Assembly: GCA_001770955.1 (NCBI GenBank)
Contig: MESL01000013.1
Location: 1 to 64,000, forward strand
DNA from: Burkholderiales bacterium RIFCSPLOWO2_12_FULL_65_40
Lineage (GTDB): Bacteria > Pseudomonadota > Gammaproteobacteria > Burkholderiales > Burkholderiaceae_C
Reading direction: 5' to 3'
Length of the DNA: 64,000 nucleotides
The notes beneath the pieces are model-generated. The model saw nothing but the letters and a program-made list of their open reading frames with translations, was not told where the DNA came from and searched no databases. A program made the position numbers and the translations under genes. Shown here in pieces: positions 8,461 through 16,503 of this stretch. Numbering within the stretch: the first letter of the stretch is position 1; each line of letters begins with the position of its first letter.

Positions 8461-8477
8461 CCTCTTCGGGTGCCGCT

Positions 8478-9323
8478 CTAACGCAGCGCCGCCTCGTACA
8501 AGCTCTGCACCTTGGGCACGTTCTGTTCCAGCTCGCGGATGCGCTGCGGGCCACTGGGGTGGGTGGACAGAAAGGCCAGCCCGCCCTGGGCAGACCCCGT
8601 GGCGTTGCCCATTTTTTGCCACAGGCTGACAGCGGCCGCCGGGTTGAAGCCCGCACGCGCGGCCAGCTCCAGGCCCACCAGGTCGGCATCGCTTTCATCG
8701 CTGCGGCTGAACTTCAGGGTCAGGAGCTGCCCCCCCAGGCTGGCCGCCAGGTTGCCCAGATCCCCCAGGCCCAGCAGCTGAGAACCCAGGCGCAGGCCCA
8801 GGTTCGTGGCCTGCGTCTTGGCAATGCGTTCGCGTGCATGCTCGCGCAGCGCATGGGCCATTTCATGCCCCATGATCATGGCCGTTTCGTCGTCGGTCAG
8901 CCGGAGCTGGTCGAGGATGCCGGTGTAGAACGCGATCTTTCCACCCGGCATGCAGAACGCGTTGATCTGCTTGCTGCCGATGAGATTGACCTCCCAGCGC
9001 CAGTCGCGCGCACGGTCGTTCCAGGGCGTGGTGAAGGGTATCAGCCGGCGCGCGATGGTATGCAGGCGCACCAGTTGCGGGTGCCCTGCGGGCGCCAGGG
9101 CACGCTGGGCCCGCGCCTGGGCCAGCAACTGGCCGTATTGCTGCACGGCGGACTGCTCCAGGGTCTCGGCAGGCACCAGGCGCCGCAGGCTGGACGCCGA
9201 CCCCACCTCCACCTGGGCCAGCACCGGTGCCGCCGCGCTGGCCCCAGCGGCGAGCAGAAACGCCCGGCGCGCGGACCACAACGAGGAAGGAAGAGATGCT
9301 AGAGAAGGGCAGAGAAAGCACAT
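8478..9323 (-). CDS. M48-family periplasmic metallopeptidase
   Basis: 281 residues. After a Tat-like or Sec signal (RRAFLLAAGASAAAPVLAQ, cleavage near residue 36) comes an M48 zinc peptidase domain. HEMAH at residues 153-157 gives two zinc ligands and the catalytic Glu, and SDESDADLVG supplies the third-ligand region. Such proteins degrade misfolded or unassembled envelope proteins (BepA/LoiP type), but this one is short and lacks TPRs. The ATG at 9323 is the only one upstream of the signal; the real start could be an alternative codon nearer RRAF. It is divergent from the AmpG gene with only about 31 bp between the two starts. Confidence 0.85.
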   Translation of the reverse strand: MCFLCPSLASLPSSLWSARRAFLLAAGASAAAPVLAQVEVGSASSLRRLVPAETLEQSAVQQYGQLLAQARAQRALAPAGHPQLVRLHTIARRLIPFTTPWNDRARDWRWEVNLIGSKQINAFCMPGGKIAFYTGILDQLRLTDDETAMIMGHEMAHALREHARERIAKTQATNLGLRLGSQLLGLGDLGNLAASLGGQLLTLKFSRSDESDADLVGLELAARAGFNPAAAVSLWQKMGNATGSAQGGLAFLSTHPSGPQRIRELEQNVPKVQSLYEAALR

Positions 9324-9354
9324 CCGGGAATAATAGACATAAACGCCCCACCCC

Positions 9355-10731
9355 ATGCCAGACAACATCCCGACTTCGGCCCCCGCCACCCCTACCCGTG
9401 CCTCCTGGCTGCAGACCCTGCGGGTGTACCTGGAGCCCGCCAGCCTGCGCATGCTCACGCTGGGGTTTTCTGCCGGTCTGCCCCTGCTGCTGGTGCTGGG
9501 CACGCTGAGCTTTCGCCTGCGCGAGGCAGGCGTTGACCGCAGCACCATCGGGTATCTCAGCTGGGTGGGGCTGGCCTATGGTTTCAAATGGGTATGGGCA
9601 CCGCTGGTGGACCGCATGCCGCTGCCGCTGCTCACCCGCCTGCTGGGGCGCCGACGGGGCTGGCTGCTGTTGTCGCAGGTTCTCATCGTGGCAGGACTGG
9701 TGGGCATGGCACTGGCCGACCCGCGCCAGACGCTCGGCCCCATCGTCTGGTGCGCACTGGCGGTGGCCGTGGGTTCGGCCACGCAGGACATTGCGCTGGA
9801 CGCCTTCCGCATCGAGTCGGCCGATGCCAACCACCAGGCGGCCCTGGCGGCCACGTACCAGACCGGGTATCGGCTGGCGATGATCTGGGCGGGCGCCGGG
9901 GTGCTGTGGATTGCCGCACGCGCCGAGGTGGCGCCTGCGCTGGGGCAGGCACTGGTGCAAGGCGCCGCCGCTTACCAGAACGGAGCCTGGCAGACCGCCT
10001 ACCTGGTGATGGCCGCCTCGATGGCTGTGGGCATGGTCACGGTGCTGTTCTCGCGCGAACCCCGGCCCGTGGCCCTGCCCCCGGCCCGCGATGCGGCGGA
10101 ATGGCTGCGCGGCGCTTTGATCGAGCCGTTTGCCGACTTTCTGCGCCGCTACGGCTGGCAGGCCGCGCTGATCCTGGCGCTGATCGCCGTCTACCGCATC
10201 AGCGACGTGGTGATGGGCATCATGGCGAACCCGTTCTATGTGGACATGGGCTTCACCAAGGACGAGGTGGCCGCTGTGACCAAGGTGTATGGCGTCATCA
10301 TGACGCTGGCGGGGGCCTTCGTGGGTGGGGTGCTCTCCATGCGCTTTGGCGTGATGCGCATCCTGATGCTGGGCGCCGTGCTCAGTGCATGCACCAATCT
10401 GCTGTTTGCCTGGCTGGCCGGACACGGACATGACGTTACAGCGTTGATCGCCGTGGTCTCGGCCGACAACCTGGCCAGCGGTATCGCCTCGGCGGCGTTC
10501 ATTGCCTACCTGTCGAGCCTGACCAACGTGAGCTACTCGGCCACGCAATATGCGCTGTTCAGCTCCATGATGCTGTTGGCACCCAAGTTCGTGGCGGGCT
10601 TCTCGGGGGACTACGTCAACGCTTTTGGCTACGCGCAGTTCTTTACGGCCACCGCCCTGCTGGGGGCCCCCGTGCTGGCGCTGGTATGGCTGGCCTCCAA
10701 AGCAAAAACAGCCACCAGCGCTTTACCATAA
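9355..10731 (+). CDS. AmpG-family muropeptide permease-like MFS transporter
   Basis: 458 residues, about 12 membrane segments. The N-terminal part matches the AmpG signature: LGFSAGLPLLLVLGTL, then DRSTIGYLSWVGLAY, then WAPLVDRMPLP and LGRRRGWLLLSQ. AmpG imports anhydro-muropeptides released during wall recycling and feeds beta-lactamase induction where ampR is present; no ampC/ampR is visible here. The last ten or so codons (KAKTATSALP) and the stop come from a copy of the family-1 dispersed repeat at 10701-10757, so the C-terminus appears to be repeat-derived. Confidence 0.85.
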   Translation: MPDNIPTSAPATPTRASWLQTLRVYLEPASLRMLTLGFSAGLPLLLVLGTLSFRLREAGVDRSTIGYLSWVGLAYGFKWVWAPLVDRMPLPLLTRLLGRRRGWLLLSQVLIVAGLVGMALADPRQTLGPIVWCALAVAVGSATQDIALDAFRIESADANHQAALAATYQTGYRLAMIWAGAGVLWIAARAEVAPALGQALVQGAAAYQNGAWQTAYLVMAASMAVGMVTVLFSREPRPVALPPARDAAEWLRGALIEPFADFLRRYGWQAALILALIAVYRISDVVMGIMANPFYVDMGFTKDEVAAVTKVYGVIMTLAGAFVGGVLSMRFGVMRILMLGAVLSACTNLLFAWLAGHGHDVTALIAVVSADNLASGIASAAFIAYLSSLTNVSYSATQYALFSSMMLLAPKFVAGFSGDYVNAFGYAQFFTATALLGAPVLALVWLASKAKTATSALP

Positions 10732-10757
10732 AGCGCAAGCAGCTATTATTTTAGTAG
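10701..10757 (+). repeat. Family-1 dispersed repeat, copy 3
   Basis: One of the best copies: GCGCTTTA-CCA-TAAAGCGC forms a perfect 8-bp hairpin with a 3-base loop, followed by AAGCAGCTATTATTTTAG. It overlaps the last codons and stop of the AmpG-like gene and continues into the intergenic space before the response-regulator gene. Confidence 0.75.
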
Positions 10758-10872
10758 TTCTCAACTCCCATCGCATTCTGGCGTTTACCGGGGCTTTACC
10801 CTCGCGACATGGCAAGGTGACACCCTGGCGGCACCCTGCAACCTGGCCTTCAACCACCACGAAACTGACACC

Positions 10873-11589
10873 ATGGGCACCCCACTGCTGATGATCGAAG
10901 ACGACACCCGCCTGGCGCAGATGGTGGGTGAATACCTGGGCCAGTCGGGCATGCAGGTCACCCACCGGGGCGACGGCGCCAGCGGGCTGGCGCAGCTGCA
11001 GGGCACGGAGGGCGGCGCGCTGCCGGACCTGGTCATCCTCGATCTGATGCTGCCCGACATGGACGGACTGGACGTGTGCCGCCGCATCCGCGCGCTGCCC
11101 GGGCCTGCCGCACAGGTGCCGGTGCTCATGCTCACTGCCAAGGGCGATCCGATGGACCGCATCATCGGCCTGGAAATCGGGGCCGACGATTATCTGCCCA
11201 AGCCTTTCGAGCCACGCGAACTGCTGGCCCGCATCCGTGCCATCCTGCGCCGCCGCACGGATGGCGGGCAGCCTGCCAACCCGGCGCTGCGTTTTGGATC
11301 GCTGGAAATTGATCGCGACGCACGCACCGTCACCGTGGCCGGTCAGGCCGCCGAGCTGACCTCGTACCAGTTTGACCTGCTGGTGGCACTGGCCGAGCGC
11401 GCGGGCCGCGTGCTCACGCGCGACCAGATCATGGAAGCCGTGCGCGGGCGCGAGCTCGAAGCTTTCGACCGCTCCATCGACGTGCACATGGGCCGCATCC
11501 GCGCAGCCATCGAGCACGACCCCAAAACACCCCGCCGCATTCTGACCGTGCGCGGCGTGGGGTATGTGTTTGCCAAGCAGCAGGACTGA
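10873..11589 (+). CDS. OmpR/PhoB-family DNA-binding response regulator
   Basis: 238 residues. Receiver domain (1-120) with acidic pocket EDD, phospho-acceptor Asp57 in VILDLMLPDMDG, Thr in MLTAKGD and Lys in LPKPFEP. The C-terminal winged helix (about 135-235) has ELTSYQFDLLVALAERAGRVLTRDQIMEAVRG and ends in RTVRGVGYVF-type residues. It precedes its partner histidine kinase by 14 bp. The regulon is unknown. Nothing in the sequence ties the pair to a named system. Confidence 0.95.
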   Translation: MGTPLLMIEDDTRLAQMVGEYLGQSGMQVTHRGDGASGLAQLQGTEGGALPDLVILDLMLPDMDGLDVCRRIRALPGPAAQVPVLMLTAKGDPMDRIIGLEIGADDYLPKPFEPRELLARIRAILRRRTDGGQPANPALRFGSLEIDRDARTVTVAGQAAELTSYQFDLLVALAERAGRVLTRDQIMEAVRGRELEAFDRSIDVHMGRIRAAIEHDPKTPRRILTVRGVGYVFAKQQD

Positions 11590-11603
11590 CTGCATCGACC
11601 CCT

Positions 11604-12842
11604 ATGGCTTTTTCGAACCCGTTCTCCCGCCGTCTGTACCTGCGCATCTGGCTGGCCGTGGTCGGGGGCGTGGCCGTGCTCACCCTGGTGGTGGGCTGGG
11701 CGTGGCGGATGGCGGCCGAGCAGAACGCACAAACCTTCTCGCCCCCCTCCCGCGAACTGGTGTTGCGCAATGCCCAGGGCGATATCGTGGTGCGTGGCCT
11801 GGCCACCCGCCAGCGCATGGATCCGGGTGAGGGTTCGGAGTACCGCATCGAAGCCGAGTCGGGCGAGTCCTTCAGTCTGCAGATGGCCCCCCGCAGCCCG
11901 CGCCCCGATCGCCAGGGGCGGCCCGGCGCCCCGGCACCGCATGGCGCGGCGTTCTGGATGCGCCCGCCCTTTGGCTTTGTCTGGATGCTCGCCCTGGTGG
12001 GCATTGCTGTGGCCGTGGGGGTGTTTCCCATCATCCGGCGGCTCACACAGCGGCTGGTGGCCTTGCAACGCAGTGTGCAGCGCTTTGGCGAAGGCGACCT
12101 GTCGGTCCGGGTACCCGCGCAGGGACATGACGAGATCGCCGATCTGGCACGCCAGTTCAACGCGGCCGCCGGGCGCATTGAAACCTTGGTGAATTCGCAC
12201 AAATCGCTTCTGGCCAACGCCTCGCACGAGCTGCGCTCGCCTCTGACACGCATCCGCATGGGGATGGAGCTGATGGGCGGCCAGCAGCCCTCCCCCGCCT
12301 TCCGTGAGGAAATCCTGCGCAACATCGCCGAACTCGACCAGCTGGTGGATGAAATCTTGCTGGCCAGCCGCCTGGATGCCCGCGAGGCAGACGTCGGGAC
12401 GGTCGAGGAAGTCGATCTGGTGGGTCTCGCTGCCGAAGAATGCGCGCGCATTGACGCCGATCTGGAGGTGGACGCCACCGCCGAATCGCTGCAGGTGCAA
12501 GGGGTCTCGAAACTGCTGCGCCGTGCGTTGCGGAACCTGCTCGAAAACGCCCGCCGCTACAGCCAGGGCGAAATTTCCGTGCGCATCCTGCACCAGCACG
12601 GTCAGGCCGAGGTACGGGTGTGCGACCACGGCCCCGGGGTGCCTGTGGCACAGCGCGAACGCATCTTCGAACCCTTCTACCGCCTGCCCGGCGCCAGCGA
12701 ACGCTCTGGCGGTGTGGGCCTGGGCCTGGCCCTGGTACGCTCCATCGCCTCGCGGCACAGTGGCACCGTGCACTGTGAAGACCATGCGGGCGGGGGTGCG
12801 TGCTTTGTACTGCGACTGCCCCTGCAGCCGCAGCAGCACTGA
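11604..12842 (+). CDS. Sensor histidine kinase, partner of the preceding regulator
   Basis: 412 residues. Two membrane segments (about 14-33 and 125-145) enclose a periplasmic domain of about 90 residues with a Pro/Arg-rich stretch. A HAMP linker follows, then HisKA with phospho-acceptor His208 in NASHELRSPLTR, then the ATP-binding lid with N box LRNLLENARRYS, DHGPGVP (G1) and GGVGLGLALVRSI (G2). The architecture is EnvZ/CpxA-like; the stimulus is not predictable. It converges with the diguanylate cyclase gene, with 9 bp between stops. Confidence 0.94.
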   Translation: MAFSNPFSRRLYLRIWLAVVGGVAVLTLVVGWAWRMAAEQNAQTFSPPSRELVLRNAQGDIVVRGLATRQRMDPGEGSEYRIEAESGESFSLQMAPRSPRPDRQGRPGAPAPHGAAFWMRPPFGFVWMLALVGIAVAVGVFPIIRRLTQRLVALQRSVQRFGEGDLSVRVPAQGHDEIADLARQFNAAAGRIETLVNSHKSLLANASHELRSPLTRIRMGMELMGGQQPSPAFREEILRNIAELDQLVDEILLASRLDAREADVGTVEEVDLVGLAAEECARIDADLEVDATAESLQVQGVSKLLRRALRNLLENARRYSQGEISVRILHQHGQAEVRVCDHGPGVPVAQRERIFEPFYRLPGASERSGGVGLGLALVRSIASRHSGTVHCEDHAGGGACFVLRLPLQPQQH

Positions 12843-12851
12843 TCTGCGGCC

Positions 12852-14045
12852 TCAGTCCACTGCGATTGGCGCCCCGGGCGGCAATGACAGCGCCTGAATC
12901 TCCACGCGGTTGCGTCCTGCACGTTTGGCGGCGTACATGGCCTGATCGGCCGTGTCGATCAGGGTGCTGGCCTGCACCTGCCCTGCTGGCACCCGGGCAT
13001 GCACGCCCAGGCTGATGGTGACGCGAATTTCCTGTCCGGCCCACAGCACCACCATCTTTTCGATCGCCTGGCGCAAGTGCTCGGCCAACCGCGCTGCACC
13101 AGGGGCATCGGTGGCCGGCAGAACGATCAGGAACTCCTCGCCGCCATAGCGGCCGAGGGCATCCTGCGCGCGCAATCCGCCCTTGAGGCAGGCGGCCACC
13201 GCCGCCAGGACGGCGTCGCCCGCCAGATGCCCGTAGCTGTCGTTCACCCGCTTGAAGTGGTCGATATCGACCATCATCAATGCCACGGGCCGCTGCTCGC
13301 GCACGGCCTGAGCGAGCACGCGATCGAGCGATTCCATGAGCGCCCGGCGATTGGGAACACCGGTCAGCGCATCGAGTTGCGCCAGCTTCTGGTGTTCGGC
13401 GTCGGCCCTTTCCTTGCCCATCAGGACGAAGCCCAGGGTCGTGAAGATCAACCCTGCCAGCCCCAACAGGTGGCTGCCCACCTGAATCCAGTGGGGCGTC
13501 TGCCACTGCGCCACCTCTCTCCAGCCCAGCATGACGCCCACGCTGCGCTGCAGATACAGCACCGCCACCATCGCTGCCCCGATGGCCAGCAGCATGCGTC
13601 CCCGCTCCAGCACGCCGTTGCTGCGCCGCAAGACCTCATGCACCACCATTCCCCCCTGCACGCCGAACAGCACGCCCCCCAGGGCCACACGCACATCGGC
13701 CTGCTCGATGAAAACCGCAGAGCCCGCCGCCGCAAGCCCCACGGGAGCCAGCGCGCGCCAGGAGGGGCGGGGCCTGCAAAAAAACAAGCAGACAGCCACC
13801 AACGCGAGGGCATACGAGCCCGCCAACAGCACATTGCCGAACACCACCAGCAACGGAGAAAGCCCGACCATGTGCCCATGCACGACAAACAGCGGGAAGG
13901 CCAGCGCGAGCATGAGCAAGCTGCTCCCCCAGTGCGCCAGGCCATCGTCATTCCAGCGCCCCAAAGCCACGATCAGAATGGCCAGCGCCATGGACAGCGC
14001 CACCACAGGGAACATCAGCAGCAGCGTGGACATATCGACGGGCAT
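12852..14045 (-). CDS. Membrane diguanylate cyclase with GGDEF domain
   Basis: About 397 residues. The N-terminal half has several membrane segments (about 1-225). The C-terminal GGDEF domain carries the active-site GGEEF at residues 301-305 and an intact inhibitory I-site RAQD exactly five residues before it, so it should make c-di-GMP and be feedback-inhibited. No EAL domain is present. The start at 14045 is preferred because AGGGAG lies just upstream; ATG 14033 is an alternative. The frame is open further 5' but that part overlaps the divergent promoter region. Confidence 0.92.
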   Translation of the reverse strand: MPVDMSTLLLMFPVVALSMALAILIVALGRWNDDGLAHWGSSLLMLALAFPLFVVHGHMVGLSPLLVVFGNVLLAGSYALALVAVCLFFCRPRPSWRALAPVGLAAAGSAVFIEQADVRVALGGVLFGVQGGMVVHEVLRRSNGVLERGRMLLAIGAAMVAVLYLQRSVGVMLGWREVAQWQTPHWIQVGSHLLGLAGLIFTTLGFVLMGKERADAEHQKLAQLDALTGVPNRRALMESLDRVLAQAVREQRPVALMMVDIDHFKRVNDSYGHLAGDAVLAAVAACLKGGLRAQDALGRYGGEEFLIVLPATDAPGAARLAEHLRQAIEKMVVLWAGQEIRVTISLGVHARVPAGQVQASTLIDTADQAMYAAKRAGRNRVEIQALSLPPGAPIAVD

Positions 14046-14139
14046 AGGACTCCCTATGGCAGGCCTTCTGTGCAGGCCAATGAATATTCGGCCCATTATG
14101 CGGTGGACACCCGGTCGGCCCATCTTCCACAATGTCGGC

Positions 14140-15177
14140 ATGACGCACCCTCTTTCCACCCGTTTCACACGCCGCTTCGGCCTGTCCACCCCGATGGCCC
14201 TGGCGCCGATGGCCCTGGCGTCCGGAGGGGCCCTGGCGGCCGCCTGCGCGCGCGCCGGTGCGCTGGGGCTGGTCGGCGGCGGCTACGGTGACCTGGCCTG
14301 GACACAACGCGAGTACCGCCTGGCTCTGGAGGCGGTCGACACCGGGCGCATTGGCTGCGGTTTCATTACCTGGAAGCTTGACGAGGATGCCTCGGCGCTC
14401 GACTGGGTGCTGGACCTGCCCCCCGAACACCGCCCGCGCGCCGTGATGCTCTCGTTCGGCGATGCCCGGCGCTACGCAGCGCGCATTTCTGCCGGTGGCG
14501 CAGCGCTGATCTGCCAGATCCAGCGCATGGATCAGGCAGCCAAGGCCGTGGAGGCAGGCGCCGCCGTCCTCGTGGCCCAAGGCGCTGAAGCGGGAGGGCA
14601 CAGCATGGATTCGCTCAACGGCCGTGCCACCCTGACCTTTGTGCCCGAACTGGCCGACTGGCTGGCCGCCAACGCCCCCGAAACGCTGTTGCTGGCCGCA
14701 GGCGGCATTGCCGACGGGCGCACGCTGGCAGCCGCCCTGGTGCTGGGCGCCGATGGTGCACTGGTGGGTTCACGGCTGTGGGCCACGCAGGAATGCCTGG
14801 CCCCGCAGGGCGCCAAGGATGTGGCTCTGGCCACCAACGGCGACGGCACCGCGCGCACAGCGATCTTCGACATCCTGCGTCGCAAGAACTGGCCGGCCCC
14901 TTACGACTTTCGTGCCATCCGCAATCGCCTGCACCGGCAGTGGGAAGGCCGTGTCGATGCACTGCGCGCCCAGCCCGAGGAAGCCCGCGCCCGCTACGAC
15001 GCAGGGTGGCAAGAGGGCGATTTCGAGGCAGCCCATGTCACTGTGGGGGAAGGGGTGGGCTTGGTACACGACCTGCCGGACGCTCAGACGGTGATCGAGC
15101 GCATGCATCTTGAGGCAAGCACTACTTTGGCACGACACCAGACGACGCCTGATTTCCCGCCCAACCGCAACGGATAG
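14140..15177 (+). CDS. Nitronate monooxygenase (2-nitropropane dioxygenase family)
   Basis: 345 residues, FMN-dependent TIM barrel that oxidises alkyl nitronates. The N-terminal LSTPMALAPMALASGGALAAA, the central VLVAQGAEAGGHS (the family's catalytic-His region) and LLAAGGIADGRTLAAAL with GADGALVGSRL (FMN phosphate binding) are all visible. The ATG at 14140 begins the conserved barrel; longer open sequence upstream lies antisense to the diguanylate cyclase gene. Its stop (15175-15177) directly abuts the stop of the convergent O-antigen ligase gene with no gap. Confidence 0.9.
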   Translation: MTHPLSTRFTRRFGLSTPMALAPMALASGGALAAACARAGALGLVGGGYGDLAWTQREYRLALEAVDTGRIGCGFITWKLDEDASALDWVLDLPPEHRPRAVMLSFGDARRYAARISAGGAALICQIQRMDQAAKAVEAGAAVLVAQGAEAGGHSMDSLNGRATLTFVPELADWLAANAPETLLLAAGGIADGRTLAAALVLGADGALVGSRLWATQECLAPQGAKDVALATNGDGTARTAIFDILRRKNWPAPYDFRAIRNRLHRQWEGRVDALRAQPEEARARYDAGWQEGDFEAAHVTVGEGVGLVHDLPDAQTVIERMHLEASTTLARHQTTPDFPPNRNG

Positions 15178-16443
15178 TTACCCTTTGCCGGCTTGGTGGT
15201 GGCCCGTCTTCGGTGCGAACAAAAGCATGGCGAAAAACAGCATGAAAAAATGCCGCTCAGTCAACAACTGCAACGGGGTGTCCACCATTGCATACGCCAT
15301 CCATATTGCCCACAAGCCCGGTCCCATGGCCCCCATCGGGCCGGCATTGCGGCGCTGCCAGAGAAGGACTGCCAGCATGGCCACCCATGCGGCATATATC
15401 GCCACGCCCAGCAATCCGCCTTCAATCGCGACAAAAAGAAACTGATTGTGCGGGTGCTTCCCACCCCCATAGAGGCACATATTGGCTGGCTGTGCTGATG
15501 CACAGAACGCCGAACGGTAGCTGCCGGTTCCGTGGCCCAGCAATGGACGCTGCTCGATGACGCCTATCGCTTCACGCCAGATCGCCAACCGGTGATCGGC
15601 AAGGTTGACATCTCCACGCTGGGCGCTATCGGCACCGCCGAAAGCCTGGATTTCTCGCCAGGTGCGATCCAATCGATTCTGTGCGCTGTCCGACAGCCAA
15701 AGCGCAGCACCGCACACCACCACGATACCCGCCAGACACGGCCCCAGCCATGGACGCGGACAACGCACCGCCGCCAGCATCAGCAAGCTTGCAAGCAAAG
15801 TGGCATAACCCGTTCGCCCCGGAACCATCCACAGGATATTGATCGCCCCCAACACTGCCAGGCAAGCCAGGGCCCAGCGGACCCAAAGGGGCAGATCCTT
15901 TCCGTCCAGTGCCTGCGAAAGCCAGACCAGGACGGCCACGGACATCAGGACGTTGTGCGTAATGTGAACATGAAAGATGGCGTCTCCATCACCCTTGTAA
16001 GGCAGCAGCCATGCCCCCGCGCCCGCCATGCCCCAAAGACCATGCGCCACGGAAAGGGCCAGGGTCAACCCCATCGCCAGACTGAATGCCAGCATGCAGC
16101 GCTGGCCCCAACGTGTGTCCCGCAGAACCACGGAAAACAGAGGCAGCATCAGCAAAGACAGATTGCGCAGCATTTGCCCACCCACAGCGGCCAGCGGCGC
16201 GGAGCTCCATGCCGCAGCCAGAAGCACGCTGCCATACAAAGCCAGGCAAACCATGATCACCGGATGATGCAAGACCGGCGCCCAGCGTCCACGCCAGCTC
16301 CCGGCCCACTGCCCTAGCAAAACAACCAGCACGATGGCGGCACCCAACACGCTGTTCAAGGCATTCGACAAAGGGATGGAAAACGCCAATGCCACCAGCA
16401 GTGCGCCTGCGAGATCGTGAAGGGAATTTGCCAGTGGCCGCAT
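15178..16443 (-). CDS. O-antigen ligase / Wzy-family membrane protein
   Basis: 421 residues with about eleven hydrophobic segments and the large periplasmic loop typical of the Wzy_C superfamily. That loop contains DHRLAIWREAIGVIEQRPLLGHGTGSYR, then KHPHNQFLFVAIEGGLLG, where the His-x-x-Asn element matches the conserved ligase/polymerase motif. Members transfer polymerised glycan to lipid A core or polymerise O units. I chose the ATG at 16443; a TTG 15 codons upstream is possible. It follows the FkbM-GT2 fusion gene by 60 bp on the same strand, consistent with LPS or surface-glycan assembly. Confidence 0.88.
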   Translation of the reverse strand: MRPLANSLHDLAGALLVALAFSIPLSNALNSVLGAAIVLVVLLGQWAGSWRGRWAPVLHHPVIMVCLALYGSVLLAAAWSSAPLAAVGGQMLRNLSLLMLPLFSVVLRDTRWGQRCMLAFSLAMGLTLALSVAHGLWGMAGAGAWLLPYKGDGDAIFHVHITHNVLMSVAVLVWLSQALDGKDLPLWVRWALACLAVLGAINILWMVPGRTGYATLLASLLMLAAVRCPRPWLGPCLAGIVVVCGAALWLSDSAQNRLDRTWREIQAFGGADSAQRGDVNLADHRLAIWREAIGVIEQRPLLGHGTGSYRSAFCASAQPANMCLYGGGKHPHNQFLFVAIEGGLLGVAIYAAWVAMLAVLLWQRRNAGPMGAMGPGLWAIWMAYAMVDTPLQLLTERHFFMLFFAMLLFAPKTGHHQAGKG

Positions 16444-16503
16444 GGTGTTCCAACCGCGAATGCCCTGCGGGGCACCGTCGGGAGTCAAAAATTCAACGCC
16501 GGT

